From positions 9,118 to 73,117 of the forward strand of contig JBMYMD010000009.1 of NCBI GenBank assembly GCA_049596955.1: a stretch of DNA of 64,000 nt, read 5' to 3'. The notes beneath the pieces were generated by a model. It was given only the letters and a program-made list of their open reading frames with translations, did no database searches and was not told the origin of the DNA. This document shows, piece after piece, positions 25,273 through 33,841 of this stretch. This DNA is from UBA3478 sp049596955 (GTDB lineage Bacteria; Bacteroidota; Bacteroidia; Flavobacteriales; Flavobacteriaceae). Position 1 is the first letter of the stretch, and each line of letters begins with the position of its first letter. The position numbers and the translations under genes were made by a program.

Positions 25273-26040
25273 ATGCAAGACCTTCAAGATAAAACAGTCG
25301 TCATCACTGGAGGCGCAAGTGGAATTGGAGAGGCCTTGGTTCGCACTTTTGCACAAGCCGGAGCCCGAGTTTACCTCATCGACACCAATTCGAATCAAGC
25401 AGAACAAGTGGTCGAATCCATCGGTTCAGAAAAAGTCAAATTCTTACACTGCGATATCAGCAAACACGAGGATTTTCATGAGCTCGCAAGCAAAATTGAA
25501 GGGAAACATCAGGTAGACATCCTGATCAATAATGCAGGAATTCCTCATGTGGGTTCACTCGAAAAAACAGATGTGGACGATTTAAACCGATTGTATGAGG
25601 TCAATATTAAGGGCGTCTACAATGGAATGCATGCCTTTATTTTACACATGAAACAACGTAAAAAAGGGGTAATTCTAAATATGGCTTCAATTGCCTCAAG
25701 TGTAGGTATAAGTGATCGCTTTGCGTATTCTATGACCAAAGGAGCTGTGCTGACCATGACCTATTCTGTGGCCAAAGATTATGTTGAACACGGCATTCGC
25801 TGCAATAGCATTTCGCCTGCCCGAGTTCACACCCCTTTTGTCGATGGTTTTATCAGAGAAAACTATCCTGAAAAGCAAGAGCAAATGTTCGCTCAACTTT
25901 CAAAAACTCAACCTATAGGCCGTATGGCTTCCCCTGAAGAAATCGCAAAGTTTGCGCTCTTTCTCTGTTCGGATGACGCTGCCTTTATCACAGGAACTGA
26001 CTACCCCATAGATGGTGGATTTATAAAATTGAACAGTTAA
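25273..26040 (+). CDS. SDR oxidoreductase, probable 2-keto-3-deoxy-L-fuconate dehydrogenase
   Basis: The 255-residue product is a classical short-chain dehydrogenase. It has TGGASGIG (residues 12-19) for NAD(P), NNAG (86-89), catalytic Ser139, and Tyr152-x-x-x-Lys156 (YSMTK). The C-terminal segment with RVHTPFVDGF and PIGRMASPEEIA resembles KDF dehydrogenases of the oxidative L-fucose pathway, which oxidise 2-keto-3-deoxy-L-fuconate to the 2,4-diketo compound. Its location directly before the FAH-family gene, with the stop followed immediately by ATG, supports that step. A role as fucose dehydrogenase is the alternative, but the SDR at 29774 fits that better. Confidence 0.85.
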   Translation: MQDLQDKTVVITGGASGIGEALVRTFAQAGARVYLIDTNSNQAEQVVESIGSEKVKFLHCDISKHEDFHELASKIEGKHQVDILINNAGIPHVGSLEKTDVDDLNRLYEVNIKGVYNGMHAFILHMKQRKKGVILNMASIASSVGISDRFAYSMTKGAVLTMTYSVAKDYVEHGIRCNSISPARVHTPFVDGFIRENYPEKQEQMFAQLSKTQPIGRMASPEEIAKFALFLCSDDAAFITGTDYPIDGGFIKLNS

Positions 26041-26898
26041 ATGAAACTCGCAAGATACGGGGCCATAGGCCAAGAAAAACCAGCTGTACTCACAAAAAAC
26101 GGAGAGCTCATAGACGTCAGCGCTTTTACGCCTGACTTCGACCTAAACTTTTTTGAAAATGACGGTATGCACAACTTAGAAAAATGGTTATCCGAACATG
26201 AGAACAGCTGCGCTATAGTTTCTTCAGATGAGCGCCTCGCCGCCCCTCTGAGTCAAGTTTCAAAAATAATTTGTGTTGGGCTCAACTATTCCAAACACGC
26301 CTCTGAAAGTGGCATGACTTTACCAAAAGAACCTGTACTGTTTTTTAAAGCAAGCTCCGCCATTTGTGGCCCTAATGACCAAATTACAATACCGAAAAAT
26401 GCGACTAAACTCGATTGGGAAGTTGAACTCGGCGTAGTTATTGGCAAAAAAGCTACCTATGTTTCTAAAGCTGACGCCTTCTCTCACATTGCTGGATATG
26501 TTTTACACAATGATTACAGTGAAAGAGCCTTTCAATTAGAACGCGAAGGCCAGTGGGTAAAGGGAAAAAGTCACGACACTTTCGCTCCACTTGGACCTTA
26601 TTTAGTCGGACGAGATGAAATTACAGACCCGCACAAACTAGACCTTTGGTTAAAGGTAAATGGTGAACGACTACAAGACAGCAACACTTCTGATTTGGTT
26701 TTTAAAATTGACGAATTGGTGAGTTATATCAGTTCATTTATGACCTTACTTCCCGGAGATATCATTTCTACAGGGACCCCATCTGGTGTTGGACTAGGAT
26801 TTGATCCACCCAAATACTTAAAGGCAGGAGACCTAGTTGAATTAGGTATTGAGGGATTAGGAGAAGCGCGACAAGAAATTATAAACTACCCTGAATGA
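26041..26898 (+). CDS. Fumarylacetoacetate hydrolase family, probable 2,4-diketo-3-deoxy-L-fuconate hydrolase
   Basis: It would cleave 2,4-diketo-3-deoxy-L-fuconate to pyruvate and L-lactate in the cytoplasm. The 285-residue protein has the FAH C-terminal domain from about residue 72. Metal ligands are visible as Glu127 and Glu129 (DWEVELG) and Asp158 (HNDYSER). STGTPSGVG near residue 250 is a further family motif. Its place between KDF dehydrogenase and fuconolactonase genes argues strongly for this last pathway step rather than an aromatic pathway. The start codon follows the preceding stop directly. The stop overlaps the next ATG as ATGA. Confidence 0.9.
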   Translation: MKLARYGAIGQEKPAVLTKNGELIDVSAFTPDFDLNFFENDGMHNLEKWLSEHENSCAIVSSDERLAAPLSQVSKIICVGLNYSKHASESGMTLPKEPVLFFKASSAICGPNDQITIPKNATKLDWEVELGVVIGKKATYVSKADAFSHIAGYVLHNDYSERAFQLEREGQWVKGKSHDTFAPLGPYLVGRDEITDPHKLDLWLKVNGERLQDSNTSDLVFKIDELVSYISSFMTLLPGDIISTGTPSGVGLGFDPPKYLKAGDLVELGIEGLGEARQEIINYPE

Positions 26899-27722
26899 TT
26901 ATTGACAGCCATCAGCACTTTTGGAACTACCACCCTAGCACTCATGCGTGGATCGACTCGAGTATGGCCGCAATAGCAAGGGATTTCAAACCCGCTGATT
27001 TAGAGCAGGTCTATGCGCAAGCGGATGTTCAGGGATGCGTTGCTGTGCAAGCGGCACAAACAGAACAAGAATCTGTAATGCTTTTGCATTACGCTCAACA
27101 GTACGAGATTATAAAAGGCGTTGTAGGCTGGTTAGACCTTTGCGCAAATGATCTAAACGATAAGCTTGAGCACTATACCCAAAATGATTTTTTTAAAGGC
27201 CTGAGACATATTGTTCAAGACGAAGAAGACGATTTCTTTATGTTGAGGGATGATTTTCAGCAGGGCATTTCGCAGTTGCAAAGGTTTGACCTCACTTATG
27301 ACATCTTGATTTATCCCAGACAATTCGAAGCTGCCATAGCACTAACCCAAAACTTTCCGGATCAGTATTTTGTGCTGGACCACCTAGGAAAACCCCAATA
27401 CAATCTTCCTATGGATATGCATTGGGCAGAACAAATTGAGCAACTTGCAGATCAACCCAAAGTTTACTGCAAACTCTCTGGAATTTTTACTGAAATCCAA
27501 ACAAAACCCTGGCAAATGGAACAAATTCTACCCTATTTGGATCATGTTGTTCGCTGTTTCGGTATGGATAGATTACTCTACGGTTCAGACTGGCCGGTTT
27601 GTTTATTAGCTTCGAACTTTAACGATCACTTGGATTTATTGAAATCCTACTTTTCACTGAGCGACCGAAAGGATATTGAAAAAGTTTTTGCTACGAACTG
27701 TATTCACTTTTATGATTTATGA
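26895..27722 (+). CDS. Amidohydrolase family protein, probable L-fuconolactonase
   Basis: The 275-residue cytoplasmic enzyme is a metal-dependent amidohydrolase of the COG3618 type. HxH is at residues 6-8 (SHQHFW), followed by LDHLGKP (His163, Lys166), and YGSDWPV holds the catalytic Asp232. These are the hallmarks of sugar lactonases such as L-fuconolactonase and L-rhamnonolactonase. In this operon it would open L-fucono-lactone to L-fuconate. Both ends overlap its neighbours by 4 bases (ATGA), so translation is coupled to the FAH gene before it and the second fucosidase after it. Confidence 0.9.
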   Translation: MIIDSHQHFWNYHPSTHAWIDSSMAAIARDFKPADLEQVYAQADVQGCVAVQAAQTEQESVMLLHYAQQYEIIKGVVGWLDLCANDLNDKLEHYTQNDFFKGLRHIVQDEEDDFFMLRDDFQQGISQLQRFDLTYDILIYPRQFEAAIALTQNFPDQYFVLDHLGKPQYNLPMDMHWAEQIEQLADQPKVYCKLSGIFTEIQTKPWQMEQILPYLDHVVRCFGMDRLLYGSDWPVCLLASNFNDHLDLLKSYFSLSDRKDIEKVFATNCIHFYDL

Positions 27723-29770
27723 AAAAGTTAAGTTTCCTCATACTACTGCTTGTTTTTTCTTGTGCACCACCTCCTCCTAATCCAATAGGACCACTGCCTT
27801 CAGATCGGCAATTAAAATGGCAAGAGTTGGAGTACTACGGTTTTATTCATTTCAATATGAACACCTTTACCGACCTCGAATGGGGTACTGGAGGAGAGGC
27901 TGTAGACACCTTTAATCCAGTGCAACTCGACACCGATCAATGGGCGAGAATTGCCAAAGAAGCAGGAATGAAAGGCCTTATTTTAACTGCCAAGCATCAC
28001 GATGGGTTTTGTTTGTGGCCAACAAAAACAACTGCGCATAGCGTAAAGTCAAGTGCTTGGAGAAATGGGCAAGGAGATGTCTTGAGAGACCTTCGAAACT
28101 CCTGTGATAAATACGGACTTAAACTGGGGCTTTACCTCTCTCCCTGGGATCGAAACAATGAACACTACGGCACAGACACCTATGTCTCCATTTTTCACGA
28201 ACAATTGCGGGAGCTGCTAACTGAATACGGCGAACTTTTTGAAATATGGTTTGATGGCGCAAACGGAGGTTTTGGCTATTATGGAGGGGCTAATGAAACC
28301 CGAAAAATCGATAATAAAACCTATTACCAATGGGATAAAACCACCGAAATGGTTAGAGAATTCCAGCCTGAGGCTGTCATTTTTAGCGATGGTGGACCAG
28401 ATGTTCGCTGGGTGGGCACCGAAGAAGGCTGGGCCGGAGAAACCAATTGGAGTACGATGCGAAAGGACGAGATTTACCCCGGTTGGCCAAAATATATTGA
28501 ATTGCGTTACGGACACGAAGATGGAACGCACTGGCTTCCCGCAGAAGTAAACACCTCCATCAGGCCAGGTTGGTACTATCACCCAAGAGAAGATCATCAG
28601 GTAAAATCAAAAAGCAGATTGGTTCAAACCTACTATGAGAGCATTGGGCGTAACGGAAACTTTTTACTCAATATTCCGGTAGATCATCGAGGGCTGATTC
28701 ACGAGGCTGACAGTGCGGCCATGATGCAATTAAGTCAGCAAATAAAACTTGACTTCAAAGAAGACCTCATTTATAAAGCAACTTTAAGCGCATCCAATGA
28801 AAGGGGAAATAATTATGGTGTAGACCGATTAAAAGATCGAGAAAAAGCATCCTATTGGGCAACTGCAGAAGAAGTGAATTCGGCTGAAATAGAAATTAAA
28901 TTTGATGCCCCTGAAGAATTGAATAGACTTGTGTTGAGAGAATATATACCACTCGGTCAGCGAGTTCAAGCTTTTTCGTTTTTAGCAAAAAATGAACAGG
29001 GTATTTGGGACACCTTGGTTCAACAAACCACCATTGGCAACAAACGAATACTTTCTTTTAAAAACACCTCTTCAAGTCATTTTAAACTTATAGTGTCTCA
29101 ATCTAAAGGAAGTATTGTACTCTCTGAAATTGCGCTTTATCTCGCCCCAATTTTGTTGGAGCCACCAAAAATTAATAGAATGCTCTCAGGTCTTGTTGAA
29201 ATAAATGCTGCCGATACAGATGCCACTATTTATTACAGTTTAAATCAAGACACCCCTTCTTCAACTTCTCAAGAATTCAGTGAGGCTATAAGATTACCCG
29301 AAAGAACAGTGGTCAATGCGGTGGCTTACGATGCGAAAACCAACACACAAAGCGAACCTACTCAGGCGTATTTTGACGTGTATAAATCTCCTTGGAAAAC
29401 ACTGAACGAAGACCAAAAGGCTTCAGCTGCATTTGATGAAAATCCTACAACAGTATTCGAATCTACATCAAGGGATCTGCGTATTGATTTTGGCAAAAAA
29501 CAAACCCTAAAGGGATTTGAATTTCTACCCGACCAAAGGAGGTATCCCAAAGGAGTCATTTCGAGCTATAGTGTTTGGAAATCAAACAATGGTCGAAAAT
29601 GGAAACTGGTACAAACAGGAGAATTTGCCAATATTACTAACGACCGAAAAGTAAAGAAGGTTTCATTTGCGAAATCACATCGAACGAGATATTTCAGGAT
29701 AAAGGCAGAGCGTATCATCGACACCCAAGAGTTTGCAAGTTTTGCTGAGATCAACCTCATAACAGAATAA
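27719..29770 (+). CDS. Alpha-L-fucosidase, GH29 family (subfamily B-like), multidomain lipoprotein
   Basis: The 683-residue protein is a lipoprotein (FSC, Cys15). The GH29 barrel covers about residues 25-350, with GFIHFNMN (41-48), HHDG (93-96) and the nucleophile Asp179 in IWFDGANGG. The GFIHFNMNTF form and the downstream architecture point to the alpha-1,3/1,4-specific GH29-B group; this is an inference. The C-terminal half looks like a discoidin/CBM32-type domain (about 355-475), a chitobiase-like beta-sandwich (about 480-560) and a second discoidin-type domain (about 560-683), probably for glycan binding. It begins on the fuconolactonase stop (ATGA). A lipid anchor suggests action at the outer or inner membrane surface. 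Confidence 0.92.
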   Translation: MKKLSFLILLLVFSCAPPPPNPIGPLPSDRQLKWQELEYYGFIHFNMNTFTDLEWGTGGEAVDTFNPVQLDTDQWARIAKEAGMKGLILTAKHHDGFCLWPTKTTAHSVKSSAWRNGQGDVLRDLRNSCDKYGLKLGLYLSPWDRNNEHYGTDTYVSIFHEQLRELLTEYGELFEIWFDGANGGFGYYGGANETRKIDNKTYYQWDKTTEMVREFQPEAVIFSDGGPDVRWVGTEEGWAGETNWSTMRKDEIYPGWPKYIELRYGHEDGTHWLPAEVNTSIRPGWYYHPREDHQVKSKSRLVQTYYESIGRNGNFLLNIPVDHRGLIHEADSAAMMQLSQQIKLDFKEDLIYKATLSASNERGNNYGVDRLKDREKASYWATAEEVNSAEIEIKFDAPEELNRLVLREYIPLGQRVQAFSFLAKNEQGIWDTLVQQTTIGNKRILSFKNTSSSHFKLIVSQSKGSIVLSEIALYLAPILLEPPKINRMLSGLVEINAADTDATIYYSLNQDTPSSTSQEFSEAIRLPERTVVNAVAYDAKTNTQSEPTQAYFDVYKSPWKTLNEDQKASAAFDENPTTVFESTSRDLRIDFGKKQTLKGFEFLPDQRRYPKGVISSYSVWKSNNGRKWKLVQTGEFANITNDRKVKKVSFAKSHRTRYFRIKAERIIDTQEFASFAEINLITE

Positions 29771-29773
29771 GCC

Positions 29774-30553
29774 ATGGATTTACAGCTTACAGATAAAATC
29801 ATTGTAGTCACAGGAGGAGACAAAGGAATTGGCAGAGCCATTGCTCAAGTTCTTGCTCAAGAAGGAGCCCTGCCCTTTATCATCAGCAGAAAAGAAAAAG
29901 ATTGTCAAAGTTGTATAGCCGCGATCGAAAGTGGAGGAGGCAGAGCAGACTATGCAATTGCTGAACTCACGGATCGCACCCAGTGTAAAGATGCCATTGA
30001 AAAGCTTAGGCAACGCTATGGAAGAATAGACGGAGTAGTCAACAATGCGGGCGTGAATGATGGCGTAAGCCTGAAGCTAGGCAGTTACACAGAATTTTTG
30101 AGCTCGATTGAAAAGAACGTCGGGCATTATTTTAATATGGTACAACTCTGCCTCGAAGACCTTAAAACAAGCAAAGGAGCCATCGTAAACATCAGCTCTA
30201 AAGTAGCTGAAACGGGGCAAGGAGGCACCTCAGGTTATGCCGCCGCTAACGGTGCACGAAATGCACTTACGAGAGAATGGGCTGTAGATTTATTGCAAGA
30301 CGGCATTCGCGTAAACGCCGTGGTGGTTGCCGAATCGTATACCCCATTATACCAAAGATGGATTGAGAGTTTTGAAAATCCCGAACTCAAAAAAAATGAA
30401 ATTGAATCAAAAATTCCATTGGGTCAGCGAATGACTACCCCTGAAGAAATCGCTTCAACTGTTTGCTTTTTACTTTCTTCAAAATCAAGCCACACCACAG
30501 GTCAAATCATACACGTCGATGGAGGATATACACATTTAGACCGAAGCATTTAA
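29774..30553 (+). CDS. SDR oxidoreductase, L-fucose dehydrogenase-like, with Asn in place of the catalytic Lys
   Basis: The 259-residue protein has the SDR cofactor motif TGGDKGIG (residues 13-20), NNAG (90-93), Ser142 and Tyr155. The usual YxxxK motif reads Y155-A-A-A-N159, so the catalytic Lys is replaced by Asn (codon AAC at 30248). The segments SSKVAETGQGGTSGY and VVAESYTPLYQRW resemble L-fucose dehydrogenases, which form L-fucono-lactone from L-fucose with NAD(P). It is the best candidate for the first pathway step in this operon. Whether the Lys to Asn change is a trait of the clade or damages activity cannot be told from sequence. It lies 3 bases after the GH29-B gene and 10 before fucP. 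Confidence 0.82.
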   Translation: MDLQLTDKIIVVTGGDKGIGRAIAQVLAQEGALPFIISRKEKDCQSCIAAIESGGGRADYAIAELTDRTQCKDAIEKLRQRYGRIDGVVNNAGVNDGVSLKLGSYTEFLSSIEKNVGHYFNMVQLCLEDLKTSKGAIVNISSKVAETGQGGTSGYAAANGARNALTREWAVDLLQDGIRVNAVVVAESYTPLYQRWIESFENPELKKNEIESKIPLGQRMTTPEEIASTVCFLLSSKSSHTTGQIIHVDGGYTHLDRSI

Positions 30554-30563
30554 AATCCAAAAC

Positions 30564-31862
30564 ATGAAAGATCAATTAATCGAAAAAAAATACACCCTTC
30601 CTTTTATTTTAATCACCTGTTTATTTGCCCTTTGGGGGTTTGCCAACGCGGTAACAGACCCCATGGTTCAAGCCTTTAAAACTGTGCTTGAACTCTCTAA
30701 CGCTCAGGCGTCTTGGGTTCAAATGGCTTTTTATGGCGGATACTTTTGTATGGCGCTTCCCGCGGCACTTTTTGTCCGAAAGCAAGGCTATAAAAAAGGG
30801 GTCTTATTGGGATTAGCACTCTATTTTATCGGAGCTAATTTATTTATTCCTGCAGCCCAATACGAGGCATTTTGGTTCTTCTGTTTGGGCCTTTATGTAT
30901 TGACCTTTGGGCTGGCCTTTTTAGAAACTACCGCCAACCCATATATTTTAGCAATGGGTTCAAAGACTACCGCAACCAGACGCTTAAATTTTGCGCAACT
31001 CTTTAATCCTGTAGGCCTTATTTTAGGTTTGGTCATCGCCCAACAATTTGTGCTAAAAAATTTGCAATCAGATAATATTGAAAACTACGCTTCATTGGAT
31101 ATCGCTCAAAAAGCATTGATCCGATCTGCTGATTTAATGGTAATCAGAGATCCATATGTGGCCATTGGGTTGGTGATTGCCTTGTTTTTCATCTTAATTC
31201 TGGCGACTAAAATGCCAGTGATTCAGTCAGAACAAGACCGTTTAGAATTAAAAAAAGGGTTTTCTGAACTCATCAAAAACAAGAGATATCGTTTTGGTGT
31301 AGGCGCTCAAGTTTTCTATGTTGGTGCCCAAATCATGTGCTGGACCTACATTTATCAATATGCAGAAAATATAGGAATCAGCAACACAACTGCTGCCAAT
31401 TATCAATTCATTGCCTTTCTGCTCTTTTTTAGCGGAAGGGCCCTTTGTACCTATTTGATGAAATTTATTCCCTCTGCTCGATTACTGAGCTACTTTGCTA
31501 TCGGAGGATTGCTTTGTTCGGTAATGACCATGATGAACGAGTCTATTTTAGGCATATATTGCCTTATTGGGATTTCGTTTTTTATGTCGCTCATGTTCCC
31601 AACGATTTACGGAATCTCCTTAAAAAAATTAGATCAAGATCTATCAAAAATAGGCGCAGCCGGTTTGGTTATGGCCATTGTCGGTGGAGCCTTAATGCCT
31701 CAATTACAAGGGAGAATCATAGATTTTGGGGGGCGCGCTGTCAATGATATAAAAGTACTCGGAGTCTCCGAGGTAAACTTCTCATTTGTTTTACCCGCAC
31801 TTTGTTTTGTGTATATTCTCACCTTTGGACGATTTATTTTAAAAGAAAATGAAGCATCATAG
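30564..31862 (+). CDS. fucP: L-fucose:H+ symporter FucP (MFS)
   Basis: It is a 12-helix major facilitator transporter of 432 residues in the FucP/GlcP branch. The first helix reads FALWGFANAVTDPM, followed by AFYGGYFCMALPAAL in helix 2 and FLETTANPYILAMG in helix 4. All three are characteristic of fucose permeases, which import L-fucose with a proton. Its position between fucose dehydrogenase and mutarotase genes fixes the likely substrate. The 3' end overlaps the next gene by 14 bases. It shows that monomeric fucose crosses the inner membrane before oxidation. Confidence 0.93.
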   Translation: MKDQLIEKKYTLPFILITCLFALWGFANAVTDPMVQAFKTVLELSNAQASWVQMAFYGGYFCMALPAALFVRKQGYKKGVLLGLALYFIGANLFIPAAQYEAFWFFCLGLYVLTFGLAFLETTANPYILAMGSKTTATRRLNFAQLFNPVGLILGLVIAQQFVLKNLQSDNIENYASLDIAQKALIRSADLMVIRDPYVAIGLVIALFFILILATKMPVIQSEQDRLELKKGFSELIKNKRYRFGVGAQVFYVGAQIMCWTYIYQYAENIGISNTTAANYQFIAFLLFFSGRALCTYLMKFIPSARLLSYFAIGGLLCSVMTMMNESILGIYCLIGISFFMSLMFPTIYGISLKKLDQDLSKIGAAGLVMAIVGGALMPQLQGRIIDFGGRAVNDIKVLGVSEVNFSFVLPALCFVYILTFGRFILKENEAS

Positions 31863-32187
31863 ATATTGTCTTGCTCTTGATTTAAAGAACGACGATGCGC
31901 TTATCAGCGCTTATTTGGACCATCATCAAAACGTGTGGCCTGAAATTCAATTGAGTCTAAAATCTTCTGGAATAACCGCCTTAGACATCTACCGCGTAGA
32001 AAACCGGCTTTTTATGATTGTAGAAACCAATGAAGCCTTTAGTTGGGAGAAAAAAGAACTGGCAGATCAAAATAATCCGAAAGTTCAAGAGTGGGAAGAA
32101 TTGATGTGGACATTTCAGCAAGCCTTACCAAATTCAAAAGAAGGAGAAAAATGGCGAATGATGGAAAAAATATATACCTTGAACTAA
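31849..32187 (+). CDS. RhaM/DUF718-family sugar mutarotase (probable L-fucose mutarotase)
   Basis: The 112-residue protein is a dimeric alpha+beta barrel of the L-rhamnose mutarotase family. The active-site pair Tyr22 and His26 is visible in AYLDHHQNVWPE, matching the Y-x-x-x-H spacing of E. coli RhaM. It would interconvert the alpha and beta anomers of the imported sugar, giving the fucose dehydrogenase its preferred form. Although the family is named for rhamnose, the operon contains only fucose genes, so L-fucose is the likely substrate. It overlaps fucP by 14 bases and is the last tightly coupled gene of the operon. Confidence 0.87.
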   Translation: MKHHRYCLALDLKNDDALISAYLDHHQNVWPEIQLSLKSSGITALDIYRVENRLFMIVETNEAFSWEKKELADQNNPKVQEWEELMWTFQQALPNSKEGEKWRMMEKIYTLN

Positions 32188-32218
32188 CTAATGGAACACT
32201 AATTTACTTCTGTAAATC

Positions 32219-33814
32219 ATGAAAAAAATAAGCGTAAAAATTTTAAGTCTAGGGGCGATCTTAATGGTCTTTAGCCTCAATGCACAAAAGAAATACTCCA
32301 AGTCTTTTGTCAAGAAACAAAAACAAGAAATCAAGGAATGGGTTGAGTCTGAGCACAAAAATAGTCAGGTCATGGTCGACAAAATTTTCAGTTTTGCCGA
32401 GCTTGGTTTTCACGAAGTAGAATCTTCGGCTTACCTCACCTCCGTTTTAGAAAAAGCGGGCTTTGACATAGAATATGGAGTTTCAGATATTCCAACCGCT
32501 TGGTTTGCGCGATGGAAAAACGGAGACGGCCCTGTTATTGCTTTAGGAAGTGACGTGGATTGTATTCCCAAGGCTTCTCAATATCCCGGTGTAGCCTATC
32601 ACAAGCCTATGGTCGAGGGTGCACCTGGTCACGGTGAAGGTCACAATGCAGGAATCCCTTTAAATGTGACAGCGGCTATCGGGGTAAAACAAATGATGGA
32701 AGAGCACGATATCCCAGGAACCCTTGTAGTTTGGCCCGGAATTGCTGAAGAACTCGTGGCTTCTAAAGCCTGGTTTGTACGAGATGGATATTTTGATGAT
32801 ATCGACATGTGTATTTTCACCCATGTGAGTAGTAATCTTAGTGTTTCATGGGGACAAGCTCGAGGAACAGGTTTGATTTCTGTAGAATACACTTTTGAAG
32901 GTGAAGCAGCACATTCTGCGGGAGCCCCTTGGAGAGGACGTTCTGCTTTGGACGCAGCCGAACTCATGAATATCGGTTGGAACTATAAAAGAGAACACCT
33001 ACATCCGCTCAAAAGATCTCATTCGATATTTACTGATGCTGGTGACCAGCCAAATGTAGTGCCATCAAAAGCCTCTATTTGGTATTATTTGAGAGATATC
33101 ACCTATGAAGGCATCATGAAAATGTACAACGACGCAAATAATATCGCTGAAGGTGCTGCAAAAATGACAGATACGAAGGTGAGTTCAAGAGTTGTTGGAA
33201 CGGCCTGGCCTAGACATTTCAATAAAGTTATTGCTGAGACTATGTATGAAAATATACAAGATGTTGGACTACCCGAGTGGTCAGAAGCTGATCAGACTCT
33301 AGCTAAAGCCGTTCAAAAGGAAGTTAATTCGAATAGAACTTCTGGGTTATCGACAGAACTCAGTCCACTTGGTAAGCCCTCTCCTGTTTTAGTTAGTGGT
33401 GGTTCAGACGATATTGGAGATGTCTCATGGAAGGTGCCTACGGTTACCCTGAGATTCCCTTCGAACATTCCTGGTCTTCAAGGTCATCACTGGTCAAACG
33501 CAATCACCATGGCTACACCTATAGCCCACAAGGGTGTGACTGCAGGAGCAAAGGTAGTGGCAATGACCGTCGTTGATTTTTTATTAAATCCAACTTTGGT
33601 CGAGGATGCTAAAGACTACTTTACCAATGTGCAAAGTAAAGAAACGACCTATAGGCCTATGATTACAGAAAATGATCCTCCGCCTGTGGAATTAAACACC
33701 GCGATCATGGAAAAGTTCAAGCCTCAGCTCTCTGAGTTTTACTATGACGAAACAAAATACGATACCTATCTCGAGCAATTGGGAATTGAATACCCCACAA
33801 TAATCAAAGAATAA
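32219..33814 (+). CDS. M20D amidohydrolase, AbgB-like, secreted
   Basis: The 531-residue product has a signal peptide (ending LNAQ, about residue 22). The M20D motifs are SDVDCIP (about 111-117), the GHGEGHN metal segment (His138, His142), and Glu177/Glu178 in GIAEELVAS. HHWSNAIT near the C-terminus carries a late conserved His. This is the pattern of AbgB-type aminobenzoyl-glutamate amidohydrolases and related carboxypeptidases, although the exported location is less usual. It follows the mutarotase gene by 31 bases and ends at a strong terminator, so it may be the last gene of the fucose transcript. A link to fucose use is not obvious. It may deacylate N-acyl amino acids. Confidence 0.87.
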   Translation: MKKISVKILSLGAILMVFSLNAQKKYSKSFVKKQKQEIKEWVESEHKNSQVMVDKIFSFAELGFHEVESSAYLTSVLEKAGFDIEYGVSDIPTAWFARWKNGDGPVIALGSDVDCIPKASQYPGVAYHKPMVEGAPGHGEGHNAGIPLNVTAAIGVKQMMEEHDIPGTLVVWPGIAEELVASKAWFVRDGYFDDIDMCIFTHVSSNLSVSWGQARGTGLISVEYTFEGEAAHSAGAPWRGRSALDAAELMNIGWNYKREHLHPLKRSHSIFTDAGDQPNVVPSKASIWYYLRDITYEGIMKMYNDANNIAEGAAKMTDTKVSSRVVGTAWPRHFNKVIAETMYENIQDVGLPEWSEADQTLAKAVQKEVNSNRTSGLSTELSPLGKPSPVLVSGGSDDIGDVSWKVPTVTLRFPSNIPGLQGHHWSNAITMATPIAHKGVTAGAKVVAMTVVDFLLNPTLVEDAKDYFTNVQSKETTYRPMITENDPPPVELNTAIMEKFKPQLSEFYYDETKYDTYLEQLGIEYPTIIKE

Positions 33815-33816
33815 GT

Positions 33817-33841
33817 AAAGGCCCGTAACGGGCCTTTTTTT
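33817..33841. terminator. Rho-independent terminator, probably bidirectional
   Basis: AAAGGCCCG and CGGGCCTTT form a 9-bp GC-rich stem with loop TAA, followed by T residues. The left arm begins with A residues, so it can also serve the minus-strand SDR gene that ends at 33842. It closes the fucose/M20D transcript. Confidence 0.88.

Noticed and set aside
28217..28597. 126-residue ORF antisense to the second GH29 gene
   Set aside because: It is a shadow frame inside a strongly conserved coding region, with no recognisable features.
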